Below, piece by piece: positions 53,283 to 62,271 of a stretch of 64,000 nucleotides of DNA. A program made the translations under genes and the position numbers. The notes beneath the pieces were generated by a model. That model was not told where the DNA came from. It ran no database searches and saw nothing but the letters and a program-made list of their open reading frames with translations. Each line of letters starts with the position of its first letter. The stretch's first letter is position 1. The stretch lies in assembly GCF_963664915.1 (NCBI RefSeq), contig NZ_OY761810.1:372001-436000 (forward strand), read 5' to 3'. The DNA is from an uncultured Caproiciproducens sp. Its GTDB lineage: Bacteria > Bacillota > Clostridia > Oscillospirales > Acutalibacteraceae.

Positions 53283-53388
53283 AGACCTATTTATTTAAGC
53301 TTTTACCGTTTATTCTTGCTATTGTATATAGTACAAATAAAATTTCTTATAATAAAATACGCATTTTTAAAAAGGAGTAAATACCAAC
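53283..53388 (+). promoter_or_regulatory. Probable promoter region of the MacAB-like operon
   Basis: A perfect TATAAT lies at 53348-53353 and an AAAAGGAG ribosome site precedes the start at 53389. The -35 is unclear (TTGTAT at 53322-53327 gives a 20-base spacer). A small inverted repeat, TTGTA-TATAG-TACAA, spans 53322-53336 and could be an operator. Confidence 0.4.
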
Positions 53389-54981
53389 ATGAAGAAAAAA
53401 AATAAAATACTGATTGCAGCCAGTATTGTTGCCGTCGCTGCAATTGGGATATTCGTTTGGCATCCGTGGAAAACTGCCAATGCTGCCGACGTGTCAGTGC
53501 AAACCACTCAGTTAAGCAAAACATCCATCAGCAATATTGTCAGCACATCCGGTGTAGTCCAAAGCACCGATTCTATCAACGTCTATAGTGACCTAAGCTA
53601 TGCGGTAACCACCGTGAATATTAAGGTAGGTGACCATGTGAACGAAGGCGATGTGCTGTGTGTACTGGACTCAAAAGATGTCAAAGACACCATTGCGCAG
53701 AAGCAGGCCGCTTTTCGCACAAGCGCCGCGCAAGCGTCACAAAAAATAGATACCAGCGAAAAAACATACACAGACACAAAATCCACTTTAACTGCCGGTC
53801 TCAACACAGAATTAAACAACGCAAATGACAAGGTGACTTCGGCGAAGCGCGACCTTGAAACCGCGCAGCTGAATGAAAGCAATGCGAAAAAGCACCTTTC
53901 AGATAATACAAATTCCACTCTGATCAGTGCGAAGTCTGCCGTGGAAAACGCTAAGTTGTCGCTTGACAGCGCTACAGAAAAATACAACGATGCCAAAAAA
54001 GACTACAAAGACAATGAAGACGATCTCACCAAGCAAGCCCTTGATTCAGCCAGACAAACAATGCAATCCGCACAGCTTTCTTACGACAGCGCGGTAAAAA
54101 CCTTAAATGCCCAAAATACCGCATCTGACGAAAATCTGGCTACTTTGGCAAATGCGGTAACAACTGCACAAAATAACTATGACAGTGCGGTAAAAGCGCA
54201 GAAAGCCACAGAAATATCTGTGAATCAATCTTTGGACACCGCCCAACAAAACATAACCAGCAATAAACTTTCCGCAGATCAAACGGCGGCCCAGAAAGAG
54301 CTGGACGCACTGCAGACCAAATTAAAGAAGTGCACAATTACCGCGCCGGCTTCTGGTACCATCACGGCAGTTTATGCAGTGAAAAATGCGCCCGCGACCA
54401 GCCTGATGTTTGTCATTGAAGATACCAATGCACTGAAGATTTCTGTAAAAATTAAGGAATACGACATTGGCAGTGTAAAAGTCGGGATGAAAGCAGTCAT
54501 CAAAGCAGATGCGGTCAGCGACAAAACATTTGAAGGGGTTCTGCAAAAAATCTCCCCCACATCCGTAAAGGGCAAAGATGGCGCAACCGAAAGCAGCACC
54601 GATGCGGAATTTGAAGCGGATGTTTTGGTAACTTCAAAGGATTCCGGCCTGTTAATTGGAATGAACGGCACTGCCGACATTATCCTGGAGAAAAAGGATT
54701 CCGTTTATACGGTACCGTTTGACGCAGTAACAACTGACGCACAAGGCAAAGACATTGTCTATACCGTCACAGAACAAAAAGACGGCACCTACAAGGCAAC
54801 CTCCATTCCCGTTACGGTAGGGACTGAGAGCGATTCTGAAATTGAGATTTCCGGCGGCGGCTTAAAGGACGGGCTAAAAATCGTTTCAGAGAGCAAGCAG
54901 ATCGCTGAAGGGTCAACCGTTAAGCTAGCGGGCGCAAAAGAGACATCGAATGCAAATGAATCATCAGGTACAAGTAAATGA
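53389..54981 (+). CDS. MacA/HlyD-type membrane-fusion protein
   Basis: A 530-residue adaptor anchored by an N-terminal helix (KILIAASIVAVAAIGIFVW). A lipoyl half follows (VNIKVGDHVNEGDVLCVLDS), then a long coiled-coil hairpin at about 105-310 rich in Ala/Asp/Ser/Lys, the second lipoyl half (CTITAPASGTITAVYAVKNA), a beta-barrel domain and a membrane-proximal domain. The hairpin is longer than in the 384-residue relative at 14456. It works with the MacB-type ATPase and permease that follow with 4- and 14-base overlaps. Confidence 0.92.
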   Translation: MKKKNKILIAASIVAVAAIGIFVWHPWKTANAADVSVQTTQLSKTSISNIVSTSGVVQSTDSINVYSDLSYAVTTVNIKVGDHVNEGDVLCVLDSKDVKDTIAQKQAAFRTSAAQASQKIDTSEKTYTDTKSTLTAGLNTELNNANDKVTSAKRDLETAQLNESNAKKHLSDNTNSTLISAKSAVENAKLSLDSATEKYNDAKKDYKDNEDDLTKQALDSARQTMQSAQLSYDSAVKTLNAQNTASDENLATLANAVTTAQNNYDSAVKAQKATEISVNQSLDTAQQNITSNKLSADQTAAQKELDALQTKLKKCTITAPASGTITAVYAVKNAPATSLMFVIEDTNALKISVKIKEYDIGSVKVGMKAVIKADAVSDKTFEGVLQKISPTSVKGKDGATESSTDAEFEADVLVTSKDSGLLIGMNGTADIILEKKDSVYTVPFDAVTTDAQGKDIVYTVTEQKDGTYKATSIPVTVGTESDSEIEISGGGLKDGLKIVSESKQIAEGSTVKLAGAKETSNANESSGTSK

Positions 54982-55709
54982 GCAGAAAAACAGTAATTAA
55001 TATGACCGATATTGTCAAAACCTTTTATATAGGCACACCCAACGAACTGGAAATTTTACATGGGATTGATCTTAAGGTGTACGAGGGTGAATTCATATCA
55101 ATCGTCGGCGCTTCCGGATCGGGCAAATCCACTTTAATGAATATTGTCGGTGCGCTCGATCGGCCAACTTCAGGCGAATATATCTTGGACGGCGTTCCGA
55201 TCAATAAAATGAGCAGCAACGAGCTTTCCCAGATTCGGAATAAAAAGATCGGTTTTGTTTTTCAGACCTTCAACTTAATTCCGCGTTCCACCGCACTCGG
55301 CAATGTGGAACTTCCTATGCTTTATGCAGGTCTTTCTTCCAAAATAAGGTCTACGCGAGCAAAAGAACTGCTGGAGTTGGTCGAAATGTCCGACCGTTCA
55401 AAGCACATGCCTAACGAACTTTCCGGCGGGCAAAAGCAAAGAGTTTCCATTGCCCGCGCCATGGCCAATGACCCTGCGATTATTCTTGCGGATGAGCCTA
55501 CCGGTGCGCTCGACAGCACCACCGGCAGGCTGGTGATGGATTTATTTCATTCGCTGCACAAAAATCAAGGGAAAACCATTATTTTAATTACGCACAATAA
55601 AGAACTGGCACAAGAAACTGAACGGATTGTCACCCTTCATGACGGAAGAATCAGAAGTGACAAAAGCATTATTCCAGAAGAACAGGAGGTAAAGCATGAA
55701 TCTGCTTGA
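54978..55709 (+). CDS. ABC transporter ATPase, MacB/LolD type
   Basis: A 243-residue ATPase with Walker A GASGSGKST, FQTFNLIPRSTALGNVELPM, signature LSGGQKQRVS, Walker [17 protein letters not shown] and H-loop LITHN. The start overlaps the fusion-protein gene by 4 bases (ATGA) and the end overlaps the permease gene by 14. It energises the permease in this efflux set. Confidence 0.95.
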   Translation: MSRKTVINMTDIVKTFYIGTPNELEILHGIDLKVYEGEFISIVGASGSGKSTLMNIVGALDRPTSGEYILDGVPINKMSSNELSQIRNKKIGFVFQTFNLIPRSTALGNVELPMLYAGLSSKIRSTRAKELLELVEMSDRSKHMPNELSGGQKQRVSIARAMANDPAIILADEPTGALDSTTGRLVMDLFHSLHKNQGKTIILITHNKELAQETERIVTLHDGRIRSDKSIIPEEQEVKHESA

Positions 55710-56964
55710 AAATATTTCTCTTGCCATTAATGGGCTGATTGCAAACAAAATGCGCGCCCTGCTTACCATGCTGGGTATTATTATCGGTATCGGCTCTGTC
55801 ATTGCCATTTCTTCTGTGGGCACTGCAATGACCAGCTCCGTCAACAGTGCAATGTCGAGTTTCGGTGTTACAAATATAACGGTATCGCTCAGAACAAAAG
55901 ACGACAGCAGTGGCGGTATGGGCGGCATGGGAGGAGGCTCCGGTACCGGTTCAGTCTCTGCGGATGACTTAATTTCAGATGATATGCTGGCGAAATACCA
56001 AAAAAAATACGGAGATAAAATTTCAGACATCGGGCTGACTCAAAGCGTCGGCGTTGGGAAAATGACCACCAACCATAAGACAACCAGCGTAAACATGTCC
56101 GGTGTAAACGACGGATATGAAGTTACCGGTAACATCACCTTGCTCAAGGGCAGGTTTATCAGTGAAAATGACGACAACCGTCAGAAGAAAGTTGCAGTTG
56201 TTTCCGAAAATCTTGTGAGCAACCTGTTTTCGGCAAGCCAGAACCCACTTGGTCAGGAAATTAAAGTGGAAACTAACTACGGTTATCAAACCTACACCGT
56301 AGTCGGCGTTTACAAGGAAGCTTCTTCCTCAGGCATGATGAGGCAGCAGGATACCCGCACTACCTTTTACATTCCGGTTACCACTGCAAAGAATTTGACA
56401 AATGGTGATGAAGGTTACCAAAGCGTTACCGTTGCAGCCAAAACCGGAACGGATTGCACGCAATTTGCTGACGATACCCAAACGTTTTTTAATACCTATT
56501 ATACAAGAAATAAAACGTATCAGTGTGAGGCAATGAGTATGGAATCTATGATTTCTCAAGCGAACACCATGCTTAACACCCTTTCCCTCGCCATTTCAGT
56601 CATTGCGGCGATTTCCCTGCTGGTCGGCGGCATCGGCGTTATGAATATCATGCTGGTTTCCGTGACGGAGCGCACACGTGAGATCGGCGTACGCAAAGCG
56701 CTCGGCGCGCCGGACAGTGCCATCCGCGCCCAGTTTATCGTTGAGTCCATCATCATATGCGTCATCGGCGGTATTTTTGGAATCGTCTTGGGTGAGGGGC
56801 TTGGCTATGTAGGCGGACTGCTTTTACAACAGGCGGCCAGTCCCTCTCTTAGTACGATTGCGCTCGCTGTGGGATTTTCAATGGCCATCGGTGTTTTCTT
56901 TGGCTATTACCCGGCGAACAAAGCGGCCAAGCTTGACCCGATTGAAGCGCTCCGCTACGAATAA
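55696..56964 (+). CDS. MacB-like ABC permease
   Basis: A 422-residue permease in the compact MacB form: helix 1 in LTMLGIIIGIGSVIAISSVG, a large extracellular MacB-type domain with a Gly/Met-rich insert (GGMGGMGGGSGTG near 75-87), and three C-terminal helices around SVTERTREIGVRKALGAPDS ending in DPIEALRYE. These features match MacB/YknZ permeases. It completes a fusion protein-ATPase-permease set; the substrate is unknown. Confidence 0.95.
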   Translation: MNLLENISLAINGLIANKMRALLTMLGIIIGIGSVIAISSVGTAMTSSVNSAMSSFGVTNITVSLRTKDDSSGGMGGMGGGSGTGSVSADDLISDDMLAKYQKKYGDKISDIGLTQSVGVGKMTTNHKTTSVNMSGVNDGYEVTGNITLLKGRFISENDDNRQKKVAVVSENLVSNLFSASQNPLGQEIKVETNYGYQTYTVVGVYKEASSSGMMRQQDTRTTFYIPVTTAKNLTNGDEGYQSVTVAAKTGTDCTQFADDTQTFFNTYYTRNKTYQCEAMSMESMISQANTMLNTLSLAISVIAAISLLVGGIGVMNIMLVSVTERTREIGVRKALGAPDSAIRAQFIVESIIICVIGGIFGIVLGEGLGYVGGLLLQQAASPSLSTIALAVGFSMAIGVFFGYYPANKAAKLDPIEALRYE

Positions 56965-56987
56965 TGAAAAGCATATCATAGAACTAT

Positions 56988-57021
56988 CACCATCTTCTTT
57001 TTACAAGAAGATGGTGTATTT
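56988..57021 (+). terminator. Terminator of the MacAB-like operon
   Basis: CACCATCTTCTT (56988-56999) pairs perfectly with AAGAAGATGGTG (57005-57016), loop of 5 bases, then TATTTCT. It lies 24 bases after the permease stop. Confidence 0.8.
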
Positions 57022-57140
57022 CTGTCCTTCATCAATCATTACCCGGTAGAGGCAATTCCATATGAAATCCATGCTGCGGAGTCCGATATGGATTACCGAA
57101 TGAAAGGAACTGCCTTCCTAATAAATATAACAAGACATCA

Positions 57141-57168
57141 AAAAACTGTCCGGCAAAACGCCGGACAG
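57141..57168 (-). terminator. Terminator of the hypothetical gene
   Basis: On the minus strand CTGTCCGGC and GCCGGACAG form a perfect 9-base stem with a 5-base loop, followed by TTTTT (57145-57141). It lies 34 bases after the stop of the gene starting at 58086. Confidence 0.85.
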
Positions 57169-57201
57169 CAAAAGTATCATCAGAAGCTAAAAAATATCAT
57201 T

Positions 57202-58086
57202 TTAAAATTTGAGAACCGTTCTTTTTAAGCACTGATTAATAAAATTCTGAGCGGCTGCATAATTTTTTTGCTGCACAGGGATGCAAAAGCAATCATTTGC
57301 AATGGTCGTAATTTTGATAAAATATTCTCCGGACTGGTCGGTAGAAAGTGAAATTTGCTGAGTCCGACTCCAACACAAATAGTACGCGCTGATATGGTCT
57401 TTGCTTGCTTTGACAATAGCCGTTCCTTTGTTCATTAATGCAATAAAAAATTCCGTCTCCAATTTTCTTTTCTTAGTCTTTTTATTCATTTTCTTTTGTG
57501 CTGCGGTTTCCATCTTATCCCAATAATACTGCTCGATCTTATCATCCATGCGGTATGCAAGCTTGCTATAATTAAGCATTAAGTAACTTTTCCCCATTAA
57601 ATCACTGCAGACAGAATTCTCATGAGTACCTACATCCTCTAAATAGTCAGTTTTGTTTCCCAAAAGAATATTGAGCGTTGAAACATACAGATTTTTTGTT
57701 GCCGCGTTAAAATGGAACTGTGCTTTATGAAATTCTCCGCTTTGCAGGAAAGTAACGATAACTGTGCAATCAAGGTAAATTTGGTTATATTCTACGCTGA
57801 TTACATCGTTTCCCCTGATTACCGTTTTAAGCACCTGATTGTTTCCGGTCTTTCTCAGAAGCATTATACAGTCTTGATATTGAGCGATCGCATATTCCGG
57901 CCGATCGTTTTCCCACTTATTTGTCTGTTTGACTAAAATAATATCCGGCAGCACCATCCCCTGCTGCAGCCAATCTCTTACGAAATCATGGTAATAAACG
58001 GGCAGCTCATCCAGATTTGTAATCCGCTTTGGCCAAGAGTCCTTTGCCTTGCTGTCGTCAATCCAAAAGCCATTAAAACGTATCAT
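57202..58086 (-). CDS. Hypothetical protein, 294 aa
   Basis: I do not recognise this protein. It has no signal peptide or membrane helix. The first 70 residues (MIRFNGFWIDDSKAKDSWPK onward) are acidic/aromatic, and a very basic stretch (KKMNKKTKKRKLE) lies near 205. The C-terminal part alternates short hydrophobic strands (EYFIKITTIANDCFCIPVQQ), so a beta-rich PH-like fold is possible. AAGGAG precedes the ATG, and the gene has its own promoter and terminator, so it is a real monocistronic gene. A decayed TetR-like gene lies divergently upstream. Confidence 0.8.
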   Translation of the reverse strand: MIRFNGFWIDDSKAKDSWPKRITNLDELPVYYHDFVRDWLQQGMVLPDIILVKQTNKWENDRPEYAIAQYQDCIMLLRKTGNNQVLKTVIRGNDVISVEYNQIYLDCTVIVTFLQSGEFHKAQFHFNAATKNLYVSTLNILLGNKTDYLEDVGTHENSVCSDLMGKSYLMLNYSKLAYRMDDKIEQYYWDKMETAAQKKMNKKTKKRKLETEFFIALMNKGTAIVKASKDHISAYYLCWSRTQQISLSTDQSGEYFIKITTIANDCFCIPVQQKNYAAAQNFINQCLKRTVLKF

Positions 58087-58112
58087 ACAAATCTCCTTAA
58101 CAAATATTCCTG

Positions 58113-58175
58113 CTATGGGTTACAGTGTCAGCCTGTACCCATAGTAAATATATCACAGCAGGCTTACAGTGTCAA
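58113..58175 (-). promoter_or_regulatory. Promoter with twin operator-like repeats for the hypothetical gene
   Basis: On the minus strand TTGACA (58170-58175) and TATATT (58147-58152) are spaced 17 bases. TTACAGTGTCA occurs twice in direct orientation (58120-58130 and 58164-58174), one copy over the -35 and one after the -10. A near-perfect hairpin (58113-58125 with 58133-58144) covers the downstream copy. ACACTGTA-type sites are common targets of TetR-family repressors, matching the decayed TetR-like gene next door. Confidence 0.6.
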
Positions 58176-58215
58176 TCTGCTGAGATATACTGAAGTATAA
58201 AGGGGAGAATCATTT

Positions 58216-58663
58216 ATGATAAAACATGGAAGATTTATTGCATGCTATCATTGAAGAAATGCAACGGGAATTTCAGAACCAACTGGAAGCTGTAGCGATG
58301 CTGTCTGAACAGGGAACAAAGCAAAACATTCTGGATCTAGAAATATGATATGTCGAATTCATGGTGCAGCACCCCCGTTTATTTTAAAATGCTGTTTTTC
58401 CATAAGTTGACTCCATCCTTAACTGTTGAACAAATTCGTAATGAAGCTCCACTGGAGTTCCGTTTAATCTTCTGATAAAATCCACAAAAAGCTATTTTAA
58501 TATACACCCTAAAGATGGACAAACACAGTTTGATACCATTATCACTTTGTGGGCGCTGTCGTACGGATTAGCCGCTCTGATTATAAATCAGAACCTTTCA
58601 ATCAAAGAAGGTGATCAATCCTTAATAAAAGAAATCCTGTCGGAACACTTGAACACGATATAG
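58216..58663 (+). pseudogene. Decayed TetR-like regulator gene
   Basis: Coding-like pieces lie in several frames. MEDLLHAIIEEMQREFQNQL and about 20 more residues run from 58226; KLTPSLTVEQIRNEAPLEFR then LIF and a double stop lies around 58407-58486; and FDTIITLWALSYGLAALIIN...EILSEHLNTI ends at TAG 58661. The last piece looks like the C-terminal dimer helices of a TetR-family regulator. No intact helix-turn-helix domain is found, and frame breaks separate the pieces. The gene is divergent from the 294-aa protein, whose promoter carries TetR-like repeats. Confidence 0.5.
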
Positions 58664-58738
58664 CCCAAAACTGTGTGGTTGAAGTATGAGCATTCGATTT
58701 AGCAGGTTGAAACCAAAGGAAAGAGCACGGTTTGTTTT

Positions 58739-58876
58739 ATGCGTCCTTATGGTGAAGTGCTGATTTCTCTATATAATGAAACGGTGTATCCCTTTGTCTT
58801 CATGGATGCCATTCGTTACAAGGTAAAAGAAGACCATCAAATTGTTACCAAAGCGGCTTATGTAGTGTTGGGAATA
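58739..58876 (+). pseudogene. IS256-family transposase fragment
   Basis: About 32 residues (TVYPFVFMDAIRYKVKEDHQ then IVTKAAYVVLGI) match the conserved catalytic-core stretch of IS256/mutator-type transposases, where VYxIVFMDAIxxKVRE contains a DDE Asp. Sequence on both sides is unrelated, and no inverted repeats could be seen. It is a small internal scrap between the TetR-like remnant and the end of the trp operon. The region 58877-58921 holds nothing further that I recognise, including no clear terminator for trpA. Confidence 0.7.
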
Positions 58877-58921
58877 ACTTATTTGTTTAATACACAGTTT
58901 AAAAAAGTCCAACGAAATTGC

Positions 58922-59698
58922 CTATTCTTTGCTGATTGCCTGCTTTATGGACTTCACATAATCGTAAACAGGCTGAATGCTTTCTGTACCGTATTGAGCA
59001 ATCAGCTTTACGATTGCGCTGCCGACGATCACGCCGTCCGCAGATTTGGCCATTGCCCGGGCCTGCTCCGACGTGGAAATACCAAACCCGATGGCGCATG
59101 GCGTATTCGTTGATTTTTTTACAAGAGCCACCATGTCTCCGATGTTGGTGGTGATTTCACTGCGCACGCCGGTCACCCCCAAGGAGGATACACAGTATAC
59201 AAAACCTTCCGCCTGAGCGGCTATTATGGAAATACGCTCGTTGGATGTTGGCGCAATCATGGAAATTAGCGTGATTCCGTAATCCCTGCAGGCGGGCAGG
59301 ACTTCCTCTTTTTCTTCAAACGGCAAATCCGGAATGATTATTCCTGCAATTCCGCAGTCGCGGCATTTTTGCATGAACCGTTTTACACCATAGGTGAAAA
59401 CAGGGTTGATGTACGTCATAAACACCAACGGAATGTGTACTTTCCCTTTTACATGCTTGACCATGTCAAAGATTTTGTCGGTTGTTGCCCCGCCAGCCAG
59501 CGCGCGCCGGTCTGCGCCCTGAATCGCCTCGCCTTCCGCCACCGGGTCAGAAAAGGGAATTCCGATTTCAATTAAGTCCGCACCGGCCTGTTCTATAGCC
59601 AAAATCAGTTTTTCGGTCGTTTCAAGGGCAGGATCTCCAGCCGTTATAAACGCGATAAACGCTTTACCATTTGTGAACGCATTTGTGATACTATTCAT
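58922..59698 (-). CDS. trpA: Tryptophan synthase alpha subunit
   Basis: A 258-residue TrpA (EC 4.2.1.20, alpha reaction: indole-3-glycerol phosphate to indole and glyceraldehyde 3-phosphate). The active-site Glu and Asp are in [16 protein letters not shown] near 39-53, and the phosphate site includes GVTGVRSE and [10 protein letters not shown]. It overlaps trpB by 8 bases and is the last gene of the operon. It channels indole to TrpB. Confidence 0.98.
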   Translation of the reverse strand: MNSITNAFTNGKAFIAFITAGDPALETTEKLILAIEQAGADLIEIGIPFSDPVAEGEAIQGADRRALAGGATTDKIFDMVKHVKGKVHIPLVFMTYINPVFTYGVKRFMQKCRDCGIAGIIIPDLPFEEKEEVLPACRDYGITLISMIAPTSNERISIIAAQAEGFVYCVSSLGVTGVRSEITTNIGDMVALVKKSTNTPCAIGFGISTSEQARAMAKSADGVIVGSAIVKLIAQYGTESIQPVYDYVKSIKQAISKE

Positions 59699-60875
59699 GA
59701 AGATTCACCCCCCTGTAGCGTGCAATTGCAGCAACGTCTTTATCGCCTCTTCCGGAAAGATTGACCACGATGATTTCATCCTTCTTCATTTGCGGCGCCA
59801 GCTTTCTTGCATAAGCGACGGCGTGGGCACTTTCTATGGCGGGGATAATCCCCTCTCTTTTTGAAAGGTATTCAAACGAATCAACTGCTTCCCGGTCGGT
59901 AACCGGAACATACTGAGCGCGGCCGCTGTCATGCAGCAAAGCATGTTCCGGCCCGATTCCCGGGTAGTCAAGTCCTGCCGATATGGAATAAACCGGCGCG
60001 ATCTGACCGTATTTATTTTGGCAGAAATACGACTTCATACCATGAAAAATGCCCACACTGCCGTTTGCGATCGTGGCGGCGTTTTTGTCGGTGTCAACGC
60101 CGTGTCCGGCGGCTTCACAGCCGATCAGACGCACATCCTTGTCGTTGATAAAGTCATAAAACAGCCCCATCGCATTGCTCCCGCCGCCCACACAGGCAAT
60201 CACAGCAGCCGGCAGTTTCCCTTCTTGTTCCATCAGTTGCTGTTTTACCTCTTCACCAATCACTTTCTGAAAATCACGCACAATCATGGGGAACGGGTGA
60301 GGCCCCATCACCGAACCGAGCACATAATGGGTATCCGATATTCGCGCCGTCCATTCGCGCATAGTTTCATTCACGGCATCTTTGAGCGTCTGGGTGCCGC
60401 TGGTCACCACATGCACTTTGGCGCCCAGCAGCTCCATTCTGAAAACATTGAGAGCCTGACGGTCGGTATCCTCTTTCCCCATAAAAATTTCACATTCCAT
60501 GCCCATCAGCGCGGCGACGGTGGCGGTGGCAACGCCATGCTGTCCCGCGCCCGTTTCGGCAATCACCCTTGTCTTGCCCATTTTTTTTGCCAGAAGTACC
60601 TGTCCCAATACATTATTAATTTTGTGAGAACCGGTATGGTTCAAATCCTCACGCTTTAAATATATTTTTGCGCCGCCTAAATCCTTGGTCATTTTCTCCG
60701 CATAATACAATAAGGAAGGGCGCCCGGCATAGTTTGTAAGCAAACTCTTTAACTCCCGGTTAAAGTCCGCGTCATTTTTGTAATGCGTATAAGCCTCTTC
60801 CAGTTCGATCACCGCATTCATCAGGGTTTCGGGAATATATTGCCCGCCATAGGCTCCGAATCTTCCGTTTGGCAT
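59691..60875 (-). CDS. trpB: Tryptophan synthase beta subunit
   Basis: A 394-residue TrpB1-type subunit (PLP enzyme joining indole and serine). The PLP lysine is in [13 protein letters not shown] near 84-96, the phosphate loop is [10 protein letters not shown] near 228, and the N-terminus [14 protein letters not shown] is typical. It starts directly next to the trpF stop (60876). Confidence 0.98.
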   Translation of the reverse strand: MPNGRFGAYGGQYIPETLMNAVIELEEAYTHYKNDADFNRELKSLLTNYAGRPSLLYYAEKMTKDLGGAKIYLKREDLNHTGSHKINNVLGQVLLAKKMGKTRVIAETGAGQHGVATATVAALMGMECEIFMGKEDTDRQALNVFRMELLGAKVHVVTSGTQTLKDAVNETMREWTARISDTHYVLGSVMGPHPFPMIVRDFQKVIGEEVKQQLMEQEGKLPAAVIACVGGGSNAMGLFYDFINDKDVRLIGCEAAGHGVDTDKNAATIANGSVGIFHGMKSYFCQNKYGQIAPVYSISAGLDYPGIGPEHALLHDSGRAQYVPVTDREAVDSFEYLSKREGIIPAIESAHAVAYARKLAPQMKKDEIIVVNLSGRGDKDVAAIARYRGVNLHE

Positions 60876-61490
60876 TTATCTCACACTCCTTACCTGTTTT
60901 ACAAATTCCAACATTTTATCGCTGTCTTTTACGCTGTCGGTTTCCACGCCGCTGCTGACATCCACGCAGTAGGGATGCAGTATTTTGACTGCATTCTTAA
61001 CATTTTGGCCGTTCAGCCCTCCCGCTAAAAAATAGGGTTTTCGCATGTTTGGAATGATGCTCCAGTCAAAGCATTTTCCGCTGCCGCCCTGTTCTCCTCG
61101 CACGTAAGTGTCCAGCAGAAGATAGTCGCATGGCATACTGCTGTAAGTTAAAATCTGTTCACTGCTCTGCACCCGGACGGCTTTGATAATGGGAACACCG
61201 ATCGTAGTACGAAGACGTTCCATATACGCCGCGTCTTCAGAGCCATGAAGCTGAACAGCATCCAAAATATTCGCCTGCACGAGGGAAGCAATATTTTCAA
61301 TTGCTTCATCAACAAACACCCCGACCGATTGAATCCCGCTGTGAAGGGCAGCCTTTAATCGAGCCGCCGTGTCATAATCGATTTTTCTTCGGCTTTGTGC
61401 GAAAACAAAACCGATATAATCAGGGCGGGTCATATTCGCAGCGGCGATATCCTCGATTCGCGTTAATCCGCATATTTTTACTTTCGTCAT
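60876..61490 (-). CDS. trpF: Phosphoribosylanthranilate isomerase
   Basis: A 204-residue TIM barrel (EC 5.3.1.24). KICGLTRIED at 4-13 contains the catalytic Cys, the second catalytic residue is the Asp of LLLDTYV near 125, and FLAGGLNGQNV near 150 is the phosphate site. The C-terminus VDVSSGVETDSVKDSDKM is standard. It starts 1 base from the trpC stop. Confidence 0.97.
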   Translation of the reverse strand: MTKVKICGLTRIEDIAAANMTRPDYIGFVFAQSRRKIDYDTAARLKAALHSGIQSVGVFVDEAIENIASLVQANILDAVQLHGSEDAAYMERLRTTIGVPIIKAVRVQSSEQILTYSSMPCDYLLLDTYVRGEQGGSGKCFDWSIIPNMRKPYFLAGGLNGQNVKNAVKILHPYCVDVSSGVETDSVKDSDKMLEFVKQVRSVR

Positions 61491-61491
61491 A

Positions 61492-62271
61492 CTACATTCC
61501 TTTCAACCGGTTCAGCTCGGCTTTTTTATCCTTGCTGCGCATCAGCGTTTCACCGACGAGTACCGCGTGAACGCCCGCTTCTTTAAGCAGGGCAACATCC
61601 TGCGCGGTTTGAATTCCGCTTTCCGCCACAAAAACGATATTTTGCGGTACGAGCCGGCGCAGTCTGATACAGGTATGAAAATCGACTTCAAAGGTCTTTA
61701 AATTACGGTTATTCACGCCGATTACCCTAGCGCCCGCCTGTAAAGCGGAATGCACCTCGTCCGCGGTATGTGCTTCAACCAAAGCAGACATTCCTAATTG
61801 ATCGCAGACGGCTATATATTTGCTTAGGATATCCGCATCTAGCAATGAGCAGATTAAAAGTACCGCATCGGCGCCAAGTGTTTTTGCTTCATAAATCTGA
61901 TAGTCATCGACGGTAAAATCTTTTCTCAGTACCGGAACATGTACTGCCTGCTTGATTTCCGAAAGATACGTATTGTTCCCCTGAAAGAATGCAGGCTCTG
62001 TAAGCACTGAGATGGCGCTTGCGCCTGCCGTTTCGTACTCCTGCGCAATTTGAAGATAGGGAAAATCAGCCGCGATCACTCCTTTTGAGGGTGACGCCTT
62101 TTTTACTTCACAGATGAACGAGAGTTCCCTTTCCTGAAGCGCCTTTTCAAAGAGAAATGGAGTATCAATTTTGAGTGAGAATGCTTTTTCTTTCAGAGCC
62201 TCGAACGGAACACGCTTTTTTTCTTCTTCCACTCTGATTCTGGTTGAATGTGCGATCGTGTCCAGAATCAT
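61492..62271 (-). CDS. trpC: Indole-3-glycerol phosphate synthase
   Basis: A 259-residue TIM barrel (EC 4.1.1.48). FICEVKKASPSKGVI near 51-65 holds the catalytic Glu and Lys, RKDFTVDDYQIYEA holds the catalytic Lys near 110, IGVNNRNLKTFEVD is the substrate loop, and VAESGI the last phosphate strand. Overlaps trpD by 4 bases. Confidence 0.98.
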   Translation of the reverse strand: MILDTIAHSTRIRVEEEKKRVPFEALKEKAFSLKIDTPFLFEKALQERELSFICEVKKASPSKGVIAADFPYLQIAQEYETAGASAISVLTEPAFFQGNNTYLSEIKQAVHVPVLRKDFTVDDYQIYEAKTLGADAVLLICSLLDADILSKYIAVCDQLGMSALVEAHTADEVHSALQAGARVIGVNNRNLKTFEVDFHTCIRLRRLVPQNIVFVAESGIQTAQDVALLKEAGVHAVLVGETLMRSKDKKAELNRLKGM

